From Flavobacterium sp. (lineage in GTDB: Bacteria > Bacteroidota > Bacteroidia > Flavobacteriales > Flavobacteriaceae), in contig NZ_SEBR01000029.1 in the NCBI RefSeq assembly GCF_004295795.1, forward strand, positions 1 through 38,200: 38,200 bases of DNA, read 5' to 3'. The notes beneath the pieces are model-generated. The model ran no database searches. It saw nothing but the letters and a program-made list of their open reading frames with translations, and was not told the origin of the DNA. Position numbers and translations under genes: made by a program. The stretch's first letter is position 1, and each line of letters begins with the position of its first letter. Below are positions 1 through 7,745 of this stretch, in pieces.

Positions 1-14
1 CCTGCCAGCGGGGC

Positions 15-200
15 TTACTTTTGCCTCGCCGCAAAAGTAACAAAAAGGCTCGCGGCACGACCGATTTTGGCGACCTGACAGCCTTGGAAATTCGGGAATT
101 AAAGGAACTCGCGGGAAGCTTTTCTCGAAACGACTTTTTCTTTGGTCGCTCAAACAGCCTTTAATTCCGCGAATTTCCAAGACGTCAGGTGCCCGCCAAA
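15..200. repeat. Compound hairpin repeat element, copy A
   Basis: Two nested structures are visible. The outer one is a perfect 10-bp stem, TTACTTTTGC at 15-24 against GCAAAAGTAA at 31-40, with a 6-nt loop. The inner one is a long imperfect hairpin with about 33-bp arms at 73-105 and 158-190; its ends read ACCTGACAGCCTTG and CAAGACGTCAGGT. A second, inverted copy with the same ends and the same type of outer stem lies at 720-875. No coding sequence is associated with it. I infer a dispersed extragenic repeat (REP- or MITE-like) of the genome; copy number elsewhere is unknown. Confidence 0.75.
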
Positions 201-720
201 ACGCTCAAATGCCGGACTAATCGGAAAGTGTCTATTGACATTTTTCCTCCGCTTTCGCTATGGAAAAATGTGTCTCCGTAACACCTTTTTTCCTCAGTCG
301 CAAATATCGTTTCCATAACGTCGTCGCCGGAAACTTCTGGCGTTGAGAGCCCGCGCTCCGAAACATCCGAGAACCTTCGAAAGTCCATTGGAAGCCGCAT
401 TTGCCTAAGACCTAACAAATCTCTGAGATTTGTTAGGTCTGGCCGAAGTTCGGAGAAAAAACCGGGAGTTGGTTACAGATTTTCTGTAGAAAATGTTAAA
501 GGTTTTTGATCCGAAGGGTTGTTTTGTGCCAACGTAAATCCAAGATTCCCAACCAAAGCTAACCGATTGTCACCGTCAAAGACACACCCGTTTTTCGCTA
601 CGGAGCCAACCGAGAAGTTCTCGCAAACAAAAAAATTCCTGCGGAGCCAATTTTTAGCGCAGCGAAGCAAGCTAAAAAGCAAATGAACACTTCCAATTAG
701 TCCGCGGCCTAAGCACAAAA
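200..720. other. Non-coding spacer between the two compound repeats
   Basis: No ORF here looks like a real protein; the short frames are Arg/Phe-rich and resemble nothing known. The stretch holds a stem CATTTTTCC (239-247) against GGAAAAATG (262-270), the perfect palindrome at 408-440 and a TACAGA-TCTGTA palindrome at 474-488. No transposase remnant was recognised, so the facing repeats on either side do not obviously bound a mobile element. Confidence 0.5.
408..440. repeat. Perfect 33-nt palindrome
   Basis: Arms of 16 bp at 408-423 and 425-440 are exact reverse complements around a single central T. The arms begin AGACCTAACAAATC. A relative built on CCTGTTAGG and CCTGTCAGG words occurs at 21113-21155. 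It is probably another dispersed repeat of this genome. There is no U-tract, so it does not look like a simple terminator. Confidence 0.8.
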
Positions 721-875
721 CGCGGGCACCTGACGTCTTGAAATTTGGTAAAAAAGAGGCGTCAACGGTTCAGTGAATTGTTCGCCTCTTTTCCAAATTT
801 CAAGGCTGTCAGGTCGCGTTTTTGGTTCGAGCCGCAAGGCATTTTTGCTTCTTTTGTTGCCAGACAAAAGAAGTC
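720..875. repeat. Compound hairpin repeat element, copy B (inverted)
   Basis: This is the reverse-complement counterpart of copy A. Long arms lie at 728-761 (starting ACCTGACGTCTTG) and 783-814 (ending CAAGGCTGTCAGGT). Outside them is a second stem, CTTCTTTTGT at 848-857 against ACAAAAGAAG at 864-873. The short flank GCGGGC before the element is shared with copy A. The arms differ in their middles, but ends and layout are conserved, which suggests that the structure rather than the sequence is maintained. Confidence 0.75.
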
Positions 876-912
876 CCCGCCGGACAGGCGACGAACGAAA
901 TTCAAAGCACGC

Positions 913-978
913 GACGGCGCAGCCGTCGAAAAAACACGGCAGCGCAGCTGCCGCAAACGCACGACGGCGCAGCCGGCG
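913..978. repeat. Three consecutive GCA-loop hairpins
   Basis: Three short G+C-rich hairpins follow each other: GACGGC-GCA-GCCGTC at 913-927, CGGCAGC-GCA-GCTGCCG at 937-953 and CGGC-GCA-GCCG at 965-975. All have the identical trinucleotide loop GCA, and A-rich spacers separate them. They lie 55-120 bp before the first gene, so they could affect its mRNA leader or be a small repeat cluster. The function is not known. Confidence 0.7.
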
Positions 979-1030
979 AAAAAACAAAAAAAAAGAAGAA
1001 AAATCCCTACTTTGCAATCAAAACCACCCC

Positions 1031-2008
1031 TTGACCAATTTCAAAGTAAAACGCTACAAACCCGACGATTCCAAAATTTGGAGCGACTTCATCCGCAAGT
1101 CGAAAAACGGAACGTTTTTGTTTGAACGTGGTTTTATGGACTATCACGCGGACAGATTCCCAGACTTTTCCCTGTTGGTATACGACAAAAACCAACTTTT
1201 GGCGGTTTTTCCAGCAAACCAAAAAGAAAACCTCGTCCAATCGCATTGGGGATTGACCTACGGCGGACTTGTCTACGACGAAAAAACCAAACTCAAGGAA
1301 GTGATTTTTGCGTTGGAAGCCATTCTCGAATTCTTGTCACGAAACGGAATCGAACGCCTGCAAATCAAGACGATTCCAACGATCTATCACAAATTTCCGT
1401 CAGATGAGATGCTTTATGCCTTGTTCAACGCCGACGCCAAGTTGATTCGACGCGACTCTTTGTCGGTTATCGATCTTGGCCAGCCGTTTTGCATCTCAAA
1501 AACCCGACGCGAAAGCATCCGACGCGGTCAAAAAAACAACCTCGAAATTCGCGAGGAAGCCAATTTCAGACTGTTCTGGGAAGAGATCCTGATTCCAAAT
1601 CTTGACGCGAAACATCAGATAAAACCCGTGCATTCACTGTCGGAGATCGAACTTTTACATTCGCGTTTTCCGGAAAACATCCGCCATTTCAATGTTTATG
1701 CAGATGGAAAAATCGTGGCCGGAACTACGGTTTTCGTCACCGACACAGTTGCGCATCCGCAATATATTTCAGGCAATCCGCAAAAAAACGAACTCGGTTC
1801 TCTCGATTTCCTGTACCATTTCCTGATAACCGACGTTTTCAAGGACAAGAAGTATTTCGACTTTGGAATTTCGAACGAAAATCAAGGCACGAAACTCAAC
1901 GAAGGCCTTGTTTTCTGGAAAGAAAGTTTCGGCGCGGGCACGATCACGCAGGATTTTTACGAAGTCGAAACGGCAAGTTTCCGGTTGCTTCAAAACGTAT
2001 TGCTATGA
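1031..2008 (+). CDS. FemAB/GNAT-like N-acyltransferase of the polysaccharide locus
   Basis: The 325-residue product resembles the FemAB/GNAT-fold acetyltransferases common in flavobacterial polysaccharide loci. Motifs read by eye include an N-terminal region with KNGTFLF and MDYHADRFPDFS, a HWGLTYGGLVY segment, and a C-terminal part ending in a FDFGISNENQGTKLNEGL-type segment. The open frame extends upstream to 773, but those residues come from repeat DNA (Arg/Lys/Ser-rich). I chose TTG at 1031, giving a protein that begins at the family-like TNFKVKRYKPDD segment; the next in-frame ATG at 1136 would delete conserved sequence. Its stop overlaps the ATG of the aminotransferase by four bases, implying translational coupling. 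The likely role is acylation of the amino group installed by that enzyme, analogous to FdtC/WecD. This role is inferred from context; the family call is fairly safe. Confidence 0.7.
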   Translation: MTNFKVKRYKPDDSKIWSDFIRKSKNGTFLFERGFMDYHADRFPDFSLLVYDKNQLLAVFPANQKENLVQSHWGLTYGGLVYDEKTKLKEVIFALEAILEFLSRNGIERLQIKTIPTIYHKFPSDEMLYALFNADAKLIRRDSLSVIDLGQPFCISKTRRESIRRGQKNNLEIREEANFRLFWEEILIPNLDAKHQIKPVHSLSEIELLHSRFPENIRHFNVYADGKIVAGTTVFVTDTVAHPQYISGNPQKNELGSLDFLYHFLITDVFKDKKYFDFGISNENQGTKLNEGLVFWKESFGAGTITQDFYEVETASFRLLQNVLL

Positions 2009-3102
2009 TAAAATTTCTCGATCTGCAAAAAATCAACGACAGGCATCGCGTTGAATTCCGAGCGAAACTCGACGGCATTCTCGACAAAGGCTGGTTGATT
2101 TTGGGAGACGAAACCAAGCGGTTCGAACAGGATTTTGCGGCGTATTGCGGCACGCGCCATTGCATCGGAGTCGGCAACGGATTAGACGCGCTGGTGTTGA
2201 TTTTCCGCGCATTCCTCGAACTTGGAAAATTGAATCCTGGAGACGAAATCATCGTTCCGGCCAACACATTCATCGCTTCGATGCTGGCAATCGAGCAAGC
2301 CGGATTGAAAACGGTTTTGGTCGAACCAGAGCTCGATTCGTTCAATCTCGACGCATCCGAAGTAGAAAAAAACATCAACCCGAACACCAAAGCCATTCTC
2401 GCGGTCCATCTTTACGGACAATTGGCGAACATGCAAAAATTGTCCGAAATCGCCCAAAAACACGATCTGCTTGTGATCGAGGACGCGGCACAGGCACAAG
2501 GTGCGAGCCGGAACGGGCAAAAAGCCGGAAGTTTTGGACACGCGTCGGCATTTTCGTTCTATCCCGCGAAAAACCTCGGCGCTCTGGGCGATGCGGGCGC
2601 GATTACGACAAACGACGACAAACTTTCGGATGCCATTTTCAGACTCCGGAATTATGGATCGGACAAAAAATACATCCACCAAACCAAAGGCGTGAATTCG
2701 AGATTGGACGAAATGCAAGCGGCGTTCCTGAACGTGAAATTGCCGATTTTGGATGCCGATAATCAGTCGCGACAGCGAATTGCGAATAGGTACCTGTCTG
2801 AAATTTCGAATGCCAAAATTGCGCTTCCAGCTTACTGTCGCGACAACTCCCACGTGTTCCATCTGTTTGTTATCAGAATTGAAAATCGCGAGCGATTGCA
2901 AGAATATCTTTCCCAAAAAGGAATCGAGACGCAAATCCATTATCCGGTCGCGCCTCACAAACAGCAAGCGTTCGCAGAATGGAGCCGACTTTCGCTTCCG
3001 ATAACCGAGAAAATCCACTGTGAAGTACTGAGTTTGCCGATAAGTCCGGTGCTGGACGAAAACGATGTGAGTCAGGTCATTGCGGCTCTAAACGCTTGGT
3101 AA
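2005..3102 (+). CDS. DegT/DnrJ/EryC1/StrS sugar aminotransferase (FdtB/WecE-like)
   Basis: This is a 365-residue PLP-dependent aminotransferase acting on nucleotide-linked keto sugars in the cytoplasm. It shows the family signature well: GVGNGLDAL near residue 57, VPANTFIAS near 84, HLYGQ near 135, EDAAQAQGA at 159-167 and the PLP-lysine segment FYPAKNLGALGDAGA with Lys189. The length is normal. ATGA overlap with the acyltransferase upstream, and the flippase starting at the very next base after its stop, place it in a three-gene operon. With the FdtA-type isomerase at 10002 the predicted product is a dTDP-3-amino-3,6-dideoxyhexose. Exact sugar stereochemistry cannot be read from sequence, and a 4-aminotransferase (WecE/PglE type) remains possible. 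Confidence 0.88.
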   Translation: MIKFLDLQKINDRHRVEFRAKLDGILDKGWLILGDETKRFEQDFAAYCGTRHCIGVGNGLDALVLIFRAFLELGKLNPGDEIIVPANTFIASMLAIEQAGLKTVLVEPELDSFNLDASEVEKNINPNTKAILAVHLYGQLANMQKLSEIAQKHDLLVIEDAAQAQGASRNGQKAGSFGHASAFSFYPAKNLGALGDAGAITTNDDKLSDAIFRLRNYGSDKKYIHQTKGVNSRLDEMQAAFLNVKLPILDADNQSRQRIANRYLSEISNAKIALPAYCRDNSHVFHLFVIRIENRERLQEYLSQKGIETQIHYPVAPHKQQAFAEWSRLSLPITEKIHCEVLSLPISPVLDENDVSQVIAALNAW

Positions 3103-4392
3103 ATGGGCGTTCCTAAAAAAATAGTACAATCGGGATTGTTGCGTGCCACATCGCTTAACGGCTTGAGTGTGCTCGTCAAGATCGCGATCGGTTTTGCGAC
3201 TTCCAAGGTGATCGCAGTCTTTCTGGGATCGTCCGGAATGGCGCTGATTGGCAATTTGCGCAACTTTTTGACGTCTCTCGAAGGCGTGTCAACATTGGGC
3301 TTGCAAAACGGAATCGTCAAGTATGTGGCCGAAAGCAAATCGTCCCAAAGTGATCTGAAACGTGTGGTTTCTACCGTTTTCCTGACTTTGATTTGCGTCG
3401 TGATCGTATGCAGTGCGGCACTTTTCGTTTTCGCGGATTTTTGGGGCCGATGGATTTTTGAGTCCGAGCAATCGTATGCCCAAGTGTTCAGGATTTTCGC
3501 GCTCGCACTTCCGTTTTACGCATTTTCGATCGTGCTGATTGCCATTCTGAACGGACTTGGCGATTACAAAAAAGTGATTTGGGCGAACATTTTAGGAAAT
3601 ATTTTGGGGCTCGCGATATCGATTTGGTGCATTGTCGGATATGAACTTTTAGGCGCTTTGGTCGCGATTGTCCTAAGCCCGAGTTTGCTTTTTTTCGTCT
3701 CGTTGGCATATCTCAAAAAAGAGGTCAAAATCCTGTCGTTGCTCTCCGTTTCGGCTTTCGATTTGTCGCTGCTCAAAAAACTCGGTTCGTTTTCGTTGAT
3801 GGCGCTTTTTTCGGCCGTTGTCGTGCCTTTGGTTTACCTGCAAATCCGACAGGAAACCATTGTGGTTTACGGAAAGGACGCGGCCGGACAATGGGAAGCC
3901 ATGACGCGAATTTCGTCTTATTACATGCTTTTTGTATCGACTTTGGTGTCGGTTTATTTTCTTCCGAAGTTGGTTTTGGCTCGCGATAATCGAAGCGTCA
4001 AAACAATTTTTCTCGACTATTTCAAAACCGTGATGCCGCTGTTTTTCGTCGGAACGATCGTTTTGTACCTGCTTCGGGATTTGATCGTGATCCTGCTTTT
4101 CACCGATGATTTCTTGCAAGTTGAAAAACTGTTCTTTTTCCAGCTTCTGGGCGACGTTTTCCGGTCGGCTTCGATGATTTTGGGCTGTCTTTTCATCGCG
4201 AGAAAAATGACGAAAGCTTTCTTTTTTACCGAAATTCTGTCGCTCGCGGTTTTGTATCTGACAAGCCATTTTTTGCTGTCGGATTATGGGATTTCCGGAT
4301 TGGTCGCGGCTCACGCCATAACTTACGCGATTTATTTTGTGGTCTTGATCGGATATTTCCGCAAGGTGTTCACGAGTTCCGATGCCTCGTAA
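3103..4392 (+). CDS. Wzx-type O-antigen/lipid-linked oligosaccharide flippase
   Basis: The 429-residue polytopic membrane protein belongs to the polysaccharide-transporter (MOP) superfamily, O-antigen translocase branch. It is expected to move undecaprenyl-pyrophosphate-linked repeat units across the inner membrane. The N-terminus (SGLLRATSLNGLSVLVKI, then SSGMALIGNL and VSTLGLQNGIVKYVAE) is typical of Bacteroidota translocases, and about a dozen hydrophobic segments follow. ATG comes directly after the aminotransferase stop without spacer, so it is co-transcribed. Its last 61 bases overlap the 3' end of the minus-strand gene at 4332-5999. Confidence 0.88.
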   Translation: MGVPKKIVQSGLLRATSLNGLSVLVKIAIGFATSKVIAVFLGSSGMALIGNLRNFLTSLEGVSTLGLQNGIVKYVAESKSSQSDLKRVVSTVFLTLICVVIVCSAALFVFADFWGRWIFESEQSYAQVFRIFALALPFYAFSIVLIAILNGLGDYKKVIWANILGNILGLAISIWCIVGYELLGALVAIVLSPSLLFFVSLAYLKKEVKILSLLSVSAFDLSLLKKLGSFSLMALFSAVVVPLVYLQIRQETIVVYGKDAAGQWEAMTRISSYYMLFVSTLVSVYFLPKLVLARDNRSVKTIFLDYFKTVMPLFFVGTIVLYLLRDLIVILLFTDDFLQVEKLFFFQLLGDVFRSASMILGCLFIARKMTKAFFFTEILSLAVLYLTSHFLLSDYGISGLVAAHAITYAIYFVVLIGYFRKVFTSSDAS

Positions 4393-5999
4393 ACCCAAAA
4401 ATGATTCGCCTTTTCGATTGGTTTTTGGTTTTTCAGCAGATAATTCGCGTATCGGCTGAAATCGTCCTTGTCGTCTTTAGGATCGAGATACATTTCCCCG
4501 TTCACGAATGATTTTTCCAGGAATATATAGTTGGCATCACGCGGTGTCGCTCTCAAAAATGCATCGGTTTCGTTCTTGAGTTCAAACGTCGTAGGCCAGT
4601 CGGCGCCAAGCGGATTTCGGTCATCGAACAAATAGTAAGCCTGTGGCAAACTCGGAGCGACGACGTATTTTCCGGCATATTTGTGACGCAAATCCTTCAA
4701 TTCGGACAATTTCTCCAAGTTGACTCGAGAGGAAATCACCCAAGCCAATTTAGGGCTAACCGAACCTAAATCGTATTCGAGTTTCGAGAAATCAGATTCG
4801 CGGTAGCGCGAGAAATTCCCGATTAGCAAAAAGGCGCAAATAGGTGCGCAACTCATCAAATACAAACGTTTCACGTGATGTTGACCAATGTCGTCGAACA
4901 TCAGGACCAAATACGAAAATGCCAGCGCATGCACGAACAGGACCGGAAACGGAAAACCTTTGCTCAAGCCCGCGCACCAAGCGATTCCAACCAAAGTCGC
5001 CAACGGGAAATAACGGGCTATGCGTGGCTTTCTCCACTTCGTTTTTCTCCAGAAAGCGATTTTTACCGCGATCAGCAAGACCGTAGCCGAAGTCGCAAAT
5101 CCAAAAACGGGAATCGCAACGAAAGCAGATAAAAAAGTGGCAAAAGAAAACCATTTCAAAACCGAAATCATTGACGGGAAGCGGTTTCCGGAGTTCACGA
5201 AAGCGAAAATCACAGACATCAAAAAAAGCGCAAGCCACACGAATTTGGTCTGGAACACATTCAGATAGGCGAGAAGTCCCAAATCAATGAAGTCGCGCGA
5301 ATTCCCGGTTCCTGCGATTTGGGATATAAAGTCCGGCAAAGACGAAATCGAGACGAAATATCCGATGAAAAAAGCCGAAAACAGTCCGAGGAAAGTTGTG
5401 AACCAAAGCGCTTTTTTCCATCCGAAACACAAGAAAATCCAAATGGCGAAAAAGATCGGGACAAAGTAGAAAGATTGTTTCGTTCCCGCCGAAATTACAC
5501 ACAAAAAAGCGGTCAAAGCCAACGTTGGAAGCTTTGGGAGTTTTGTCCGCGAAAGCGTGAAAAAAGCGGCCGAGGCGAACAGGATCCCGTCGACCGTAAA
5601 CCAAGGATCAGGATAGATCGCGCCTGTCGACAGGATGAATCCGACGAGCATCGCGCCCCATTTCGAGATTCGGAAACGCTTCAGGTTGTAAAGTTTGTCC
5701 AGTCCGTCGACCACGAAATAAACCTGCAAGGCAAAAAGCAGATATCCGATGGCGCGAGTGACGTAAACCTGGCCATAATCGGGTAAAATTGACATGATCC
5801 ATCCGTGGAAATAAGCCGTGACAGGCGGACGCACGCTCAAAAAATCGGCGAAAGCCCGCTCTCCGTTTGCCACGCGCCAACTTTGTGCCGTGACGAATCC
5901 GGTGTCCCAATTCTCGAATCCGAAGCGGGCGAAAAAAAGGCAATAGCACGACACGGCGGCAAAAAACGCGAGACGATACAACTTGGCGGCTTGGCTCAT
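4332..5999 (-). CDS. Polytopic membrane protein, possible GT-C glycosyltransferase
   Basis: The 555-residue product has many hydrophobic segments through residue ~400 and a soluble C-terminal tail. The N-terminus contains FENWDTGFVTAQSWRVANGE and SVRPPVTAYFHGW, the kind of short luminal segment with an acidic residue followed by an R-P-P-like motif that is seen in polyprenyl-phosphate-dependent GT-C transferases (PMT/ArnT type). Such an enzyme would work on the periplasmic face. A polymerase or ligase role cannot be excluded, and no Wzy is otherwise visible here. A perfect -7 box (6016-6023) sits 16 nt before the ATG. The 3' end overlaps the flippase gene by 61 bp in antisense orientation. 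Confidence 0.6.
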   Translation of the reverse strand: MSQAAKLYRLAFFAAVSCYCLFFARFGFENWDTGFVTAQSWRVANGERAFADFLSVRPPVTAYFHGWIMSILPDYGQVYVTRAIGYLLFALQVYFVVDGLDKLYNLKRFRISKWGAMLVGFILSTGAIYPDPWFTVDGILFASAAFFTLSRTKLPKLPTLALTAFLCVISAGTKQSFYFVPIFFAIWIFLCFGWKKALWFTTFLGLFSAFFIGYFVSISSLPDFISQIAGTGNSRDFIDLGLLAYLNVFQTKFVWLALFLMSVIFAFVNSGNRFPSMISVLKWFSFATFLSAFVAIPVFGFATSATVLLIAVKIAFWRKTKWRKPRIARYFPLATLVGIAWCAGLSKGFPFPVLFVHALAFSYLVLMFDDIGQHHVKRLYLMSCAPICAFLLIGNFSRYRESDFSKLEYDLGSVSPKLAWVISSRVNLEKLSELKDLRHKYAGKYVVAPSLPQAYYLFDDRNPLGADWPTTFELKNETDAFLRATPRDANYIFLEKSFVNGEMYLDPKDDKDDFSRYANYLLKNQKPIEKANHFWVYEASELVNTLRKYPIKTTK

Positions 6000-6015
6000 G
6001 GATAAGTTTCTCGTC

Positions 6016-6023
6016 CAAATATA
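6016..6023 (-). promoter_or_regulatory. Bacteroidota -7 box for the membrane protein gene
   Basis: The minus strand reads TATATTTG, an exact match to TAnnTTTG. The expected transcript start is about 10 nt before the ATG at 5999. No TTG at the usual -33 spacing was found. Confidence 0.5.
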
Positions 6024-6055
6024 TCGAATCGCTCCAAAAGGTTCGGGAAAAAGTG

Positions 6056-6063
6056 TAGTTTTG
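6056..6063 (+). promoter_or_regulatory. Bacteroidota -7 box for the flavoprotein gene
   Basis: TAGTTTTG matches TAnnTTTG exactly and lies 19 nt before the GTG start at 6083, giving a very short leader. With the box at 6016-6023 it makes the 83-bp divergent spacer a two-promoter region. No clear -33 TTG was seen. Confidence 0.5.
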
Positions 6064-6082
6064 GAAACCCGAAAAAAACCGC

Positions 6083-7624
6083 GTGGAACCCAAAAAAGCC
6101 ATCATAATCGGAGGCGGACCGGCCGGACTGACCGCCGCATACGAACTGCTAAAACACACCGAAATCGTTCCGATCGTGCTCGAAATGAGCGAGTATTGGG
6201 GCGGAATTTCGCGAACCGTCGATTACAAAGGCAACAAGATCGACATTGGCGGCCACCGTTTTTTTTCGAAATCGGATGTCGTGATGCAATGGTGGAACGG
6301 GATTTTGCCGATCTACTCTGAAAATTCCGACGTAAAACTGACTTACAGGAACGCGACTACAAATGTAAAGATAGCCGCGAATGCCGAAGCTGCGGGCGAC
6401 AAGGTCATGCTTGTGCGCAAACGCAAATCGCGTATTTTCTTCAACCACAAATTTTTCGATTACCCCATTTCGTTGACGCCGAAAACCGTTGCCAAAATCG
6501 GGTATTTCAATACTTTCCTGATCGGAGTCAGCTATCTCAAATCGGTGGTTTTTCCTATAAAAGATACGAAAACGCTGGATGAGTTTTTCATCAGCCGATT
6601 CGGGAAACGGCTGTACGAGATGTTTTTCAAGGATTATACCGAGAAAGTCTGGGGCATTCCGTGTTCGCAAATTTCGGCCGAATGGGGCGCGCAACGCATC
6701 AAAGGTCTCTCGATAAGGAAGACGATCGCGCATTATTTGCGTGGCATTTTCGGCAAAGGCAACGACGTGAACCAAAAAAACACCGAAACTTCGCTGATCG
6801 AATATTTCCTGTATCCGAAATTCGGGCCCGGGCAACTTTGGGAAGAAGTCGCCGAAATCGTTTCGGGAAAAGGCGCGCAATTGCGTCAGGACTCGAAAGT
6901 CGTCGGTTTGAAAACAGATGGAAATTCGGTGAAATCGGTATCGGTCAAAAATCTCAAAACGGGCGAAATCGACGAAATTCACGGCGATTATGTGATTTCG
7001 ACAATGCCCGTGAAAGAACTTATCGCGAATCTGCAAGCCGATATTCCTAAAAATGTCTCCGAAATCGCCAGCGGCCTTTTGTACAGGGATTTCATCACCG
7101 TCGGATTACTGCTGAAAAACATCAATTTCGAGCTCGAAGACAACTGGATCTACATTCAGGAACCCTATGTGAAGGTCGGCAGATTGCAGGTTTTCAACAA
7201 TTGGAGTCCGTTTTTGGTCAAAGAAAAAGATACGACTTGGGTCGGACTGGAATATTTCTGCAATGAAAACGACGCGATCTGGGAGAAATCCGAAAAGGAA
7301 ATGGCCGAACTTGCCATTGCCGAAATGATCGAGCTCGGATTCATCTCAAAACCCGAAGATGTACTCGATTCGACCGTAATAAAAATGCCAAAAACGTATC
7401 CGGCCTACTTCGGATCATACGAAAGATTCGACGAAATCAAGTCTTTCGTGAACCAATTCGACAATCTGTTTTTGGTAGGAAGAAACGGCATGCACAAATA
7501 CAACAATCAGGACCATTCGATGTTGACCGCGATTCAGGCGGTCCAGAATATCAAGAATGGCGTTTTGGACAAGGAGAATATCTGGTCGATCAATACCGAG
7601 CAGGAATATCATGAGGAGAAATAG
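6083..7624 (+). CDS. NAD(P)/FAD-dependent oxidoreductase, UDP-galactopyranose-mutase-like
   Basis: The 513-residue flavoprotein begins with a dinucleotide-binding motif IIIGGGPAGLTAAYEL (residues 7-22), followed by EMSEYWGGISRT and IDIGGHRFFSK, the pattern of the protoporphyrinogen-oxidase/UGM superfamily (COG1232). A second conserved part near the C-terminus, LFLVGRNGMHKYNNQDHSM, is the FAD-contacting end. In polysaccharide loci such proteins often act on nucleotide-linked or lipid-linked sugars. True UDP-galactopyranose mutases are usually shorter (~370-400 aa), so the substrate is uncertain. The GTG start at 6083 places the Rossmann motif at the expected distance; no in-frame ATG lies upstream close by. 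It is a monocistronic island between two minus-strand genes. Confidence 0.75.
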   Translation: MEPKKAIIIGGGPAGLTAAYELLKHTEIVPIVLEMSEYWGGISRTVDYKGNKIDIGGHRFFSKSDVVMQWWNGILPIYSENSDVKLTYRNATTNVKIAANAEAAGDKVMLVRKRKSRIFFNHKFFDYPISLTPKTVAKIGYFNTFLIGVSYLKSVVFPIKDTKTLDEFFISRFGKRLYEMFFKDYTEKVWGIPCSQISAEWGAQRIKGLSIRKTIAHYLRGIFGKGNDVNQKNTETSLIEYFLYPKFGPGQLWEEVAEIVSGKGAQLRQDSKVVGLKTDGNSVKSVSVKNLKTGEIDEIHGDYVISTMPVKELIANLQADIPKNVSEIASGLLYRDFITVGLLLKNINFELEDNWIYIQEPYVKVGRLQVFNNWSPFLVKEKDTTWVGLEYFCNENDAIWEKSEKEMAELAIAEMIELGFISKPEDVLDSTVIKMPKTYPAYFGSYERFDEIKSFVNQFDNLFLVGRNGMHKYNNQDHSMLTAIQAVQNIKNGVLDKENIWSINTEQEYHEEK

Positions 7625-7745
7625 CGCTTGGAAATTTCAAATTCCAAATTCCAAAATCCAAATTCCAATTCCGATAGCTATCGGGACAAATCCCAGAATT
7701 TAGCTTCGTGGATTGCCTAAATGGAAAAACGAGAAGCTCGGATTT
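7625..7745. repeat. AATTCC low-complexity repeat with CCGATAGCTATCGG palindrome
   Basis: The convergent spacer contains repeated AAATTCC words (7636-7670) followed by the palindrome CCGATAGCTATCGG at 7671-7684 and then GACAAAT. The same combination in the opposite orientation occurs at 13520-13575. I recall such words as abundant in Flavobacterium intergenic DNA, but cannot verify that here. No terminator with a U-tract was seen. Confidence 0.6.

Noticed and set aside
200..720. Cargo of a composite transposon between the two facing repeats
   Set aside because: No transposase, no cargo gene and no target-site duplication were seen; two independent insertions of a repeat are simpler.
773..1030. 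N-terminal extension of the acyltransferase from ATG 773
   Set aside because: The codons run through the hairpin repeat and GCA-loop cluster and give an Arg/Lys/Ser-rich segment unlike the family; homologous sequence begins at about 1034.
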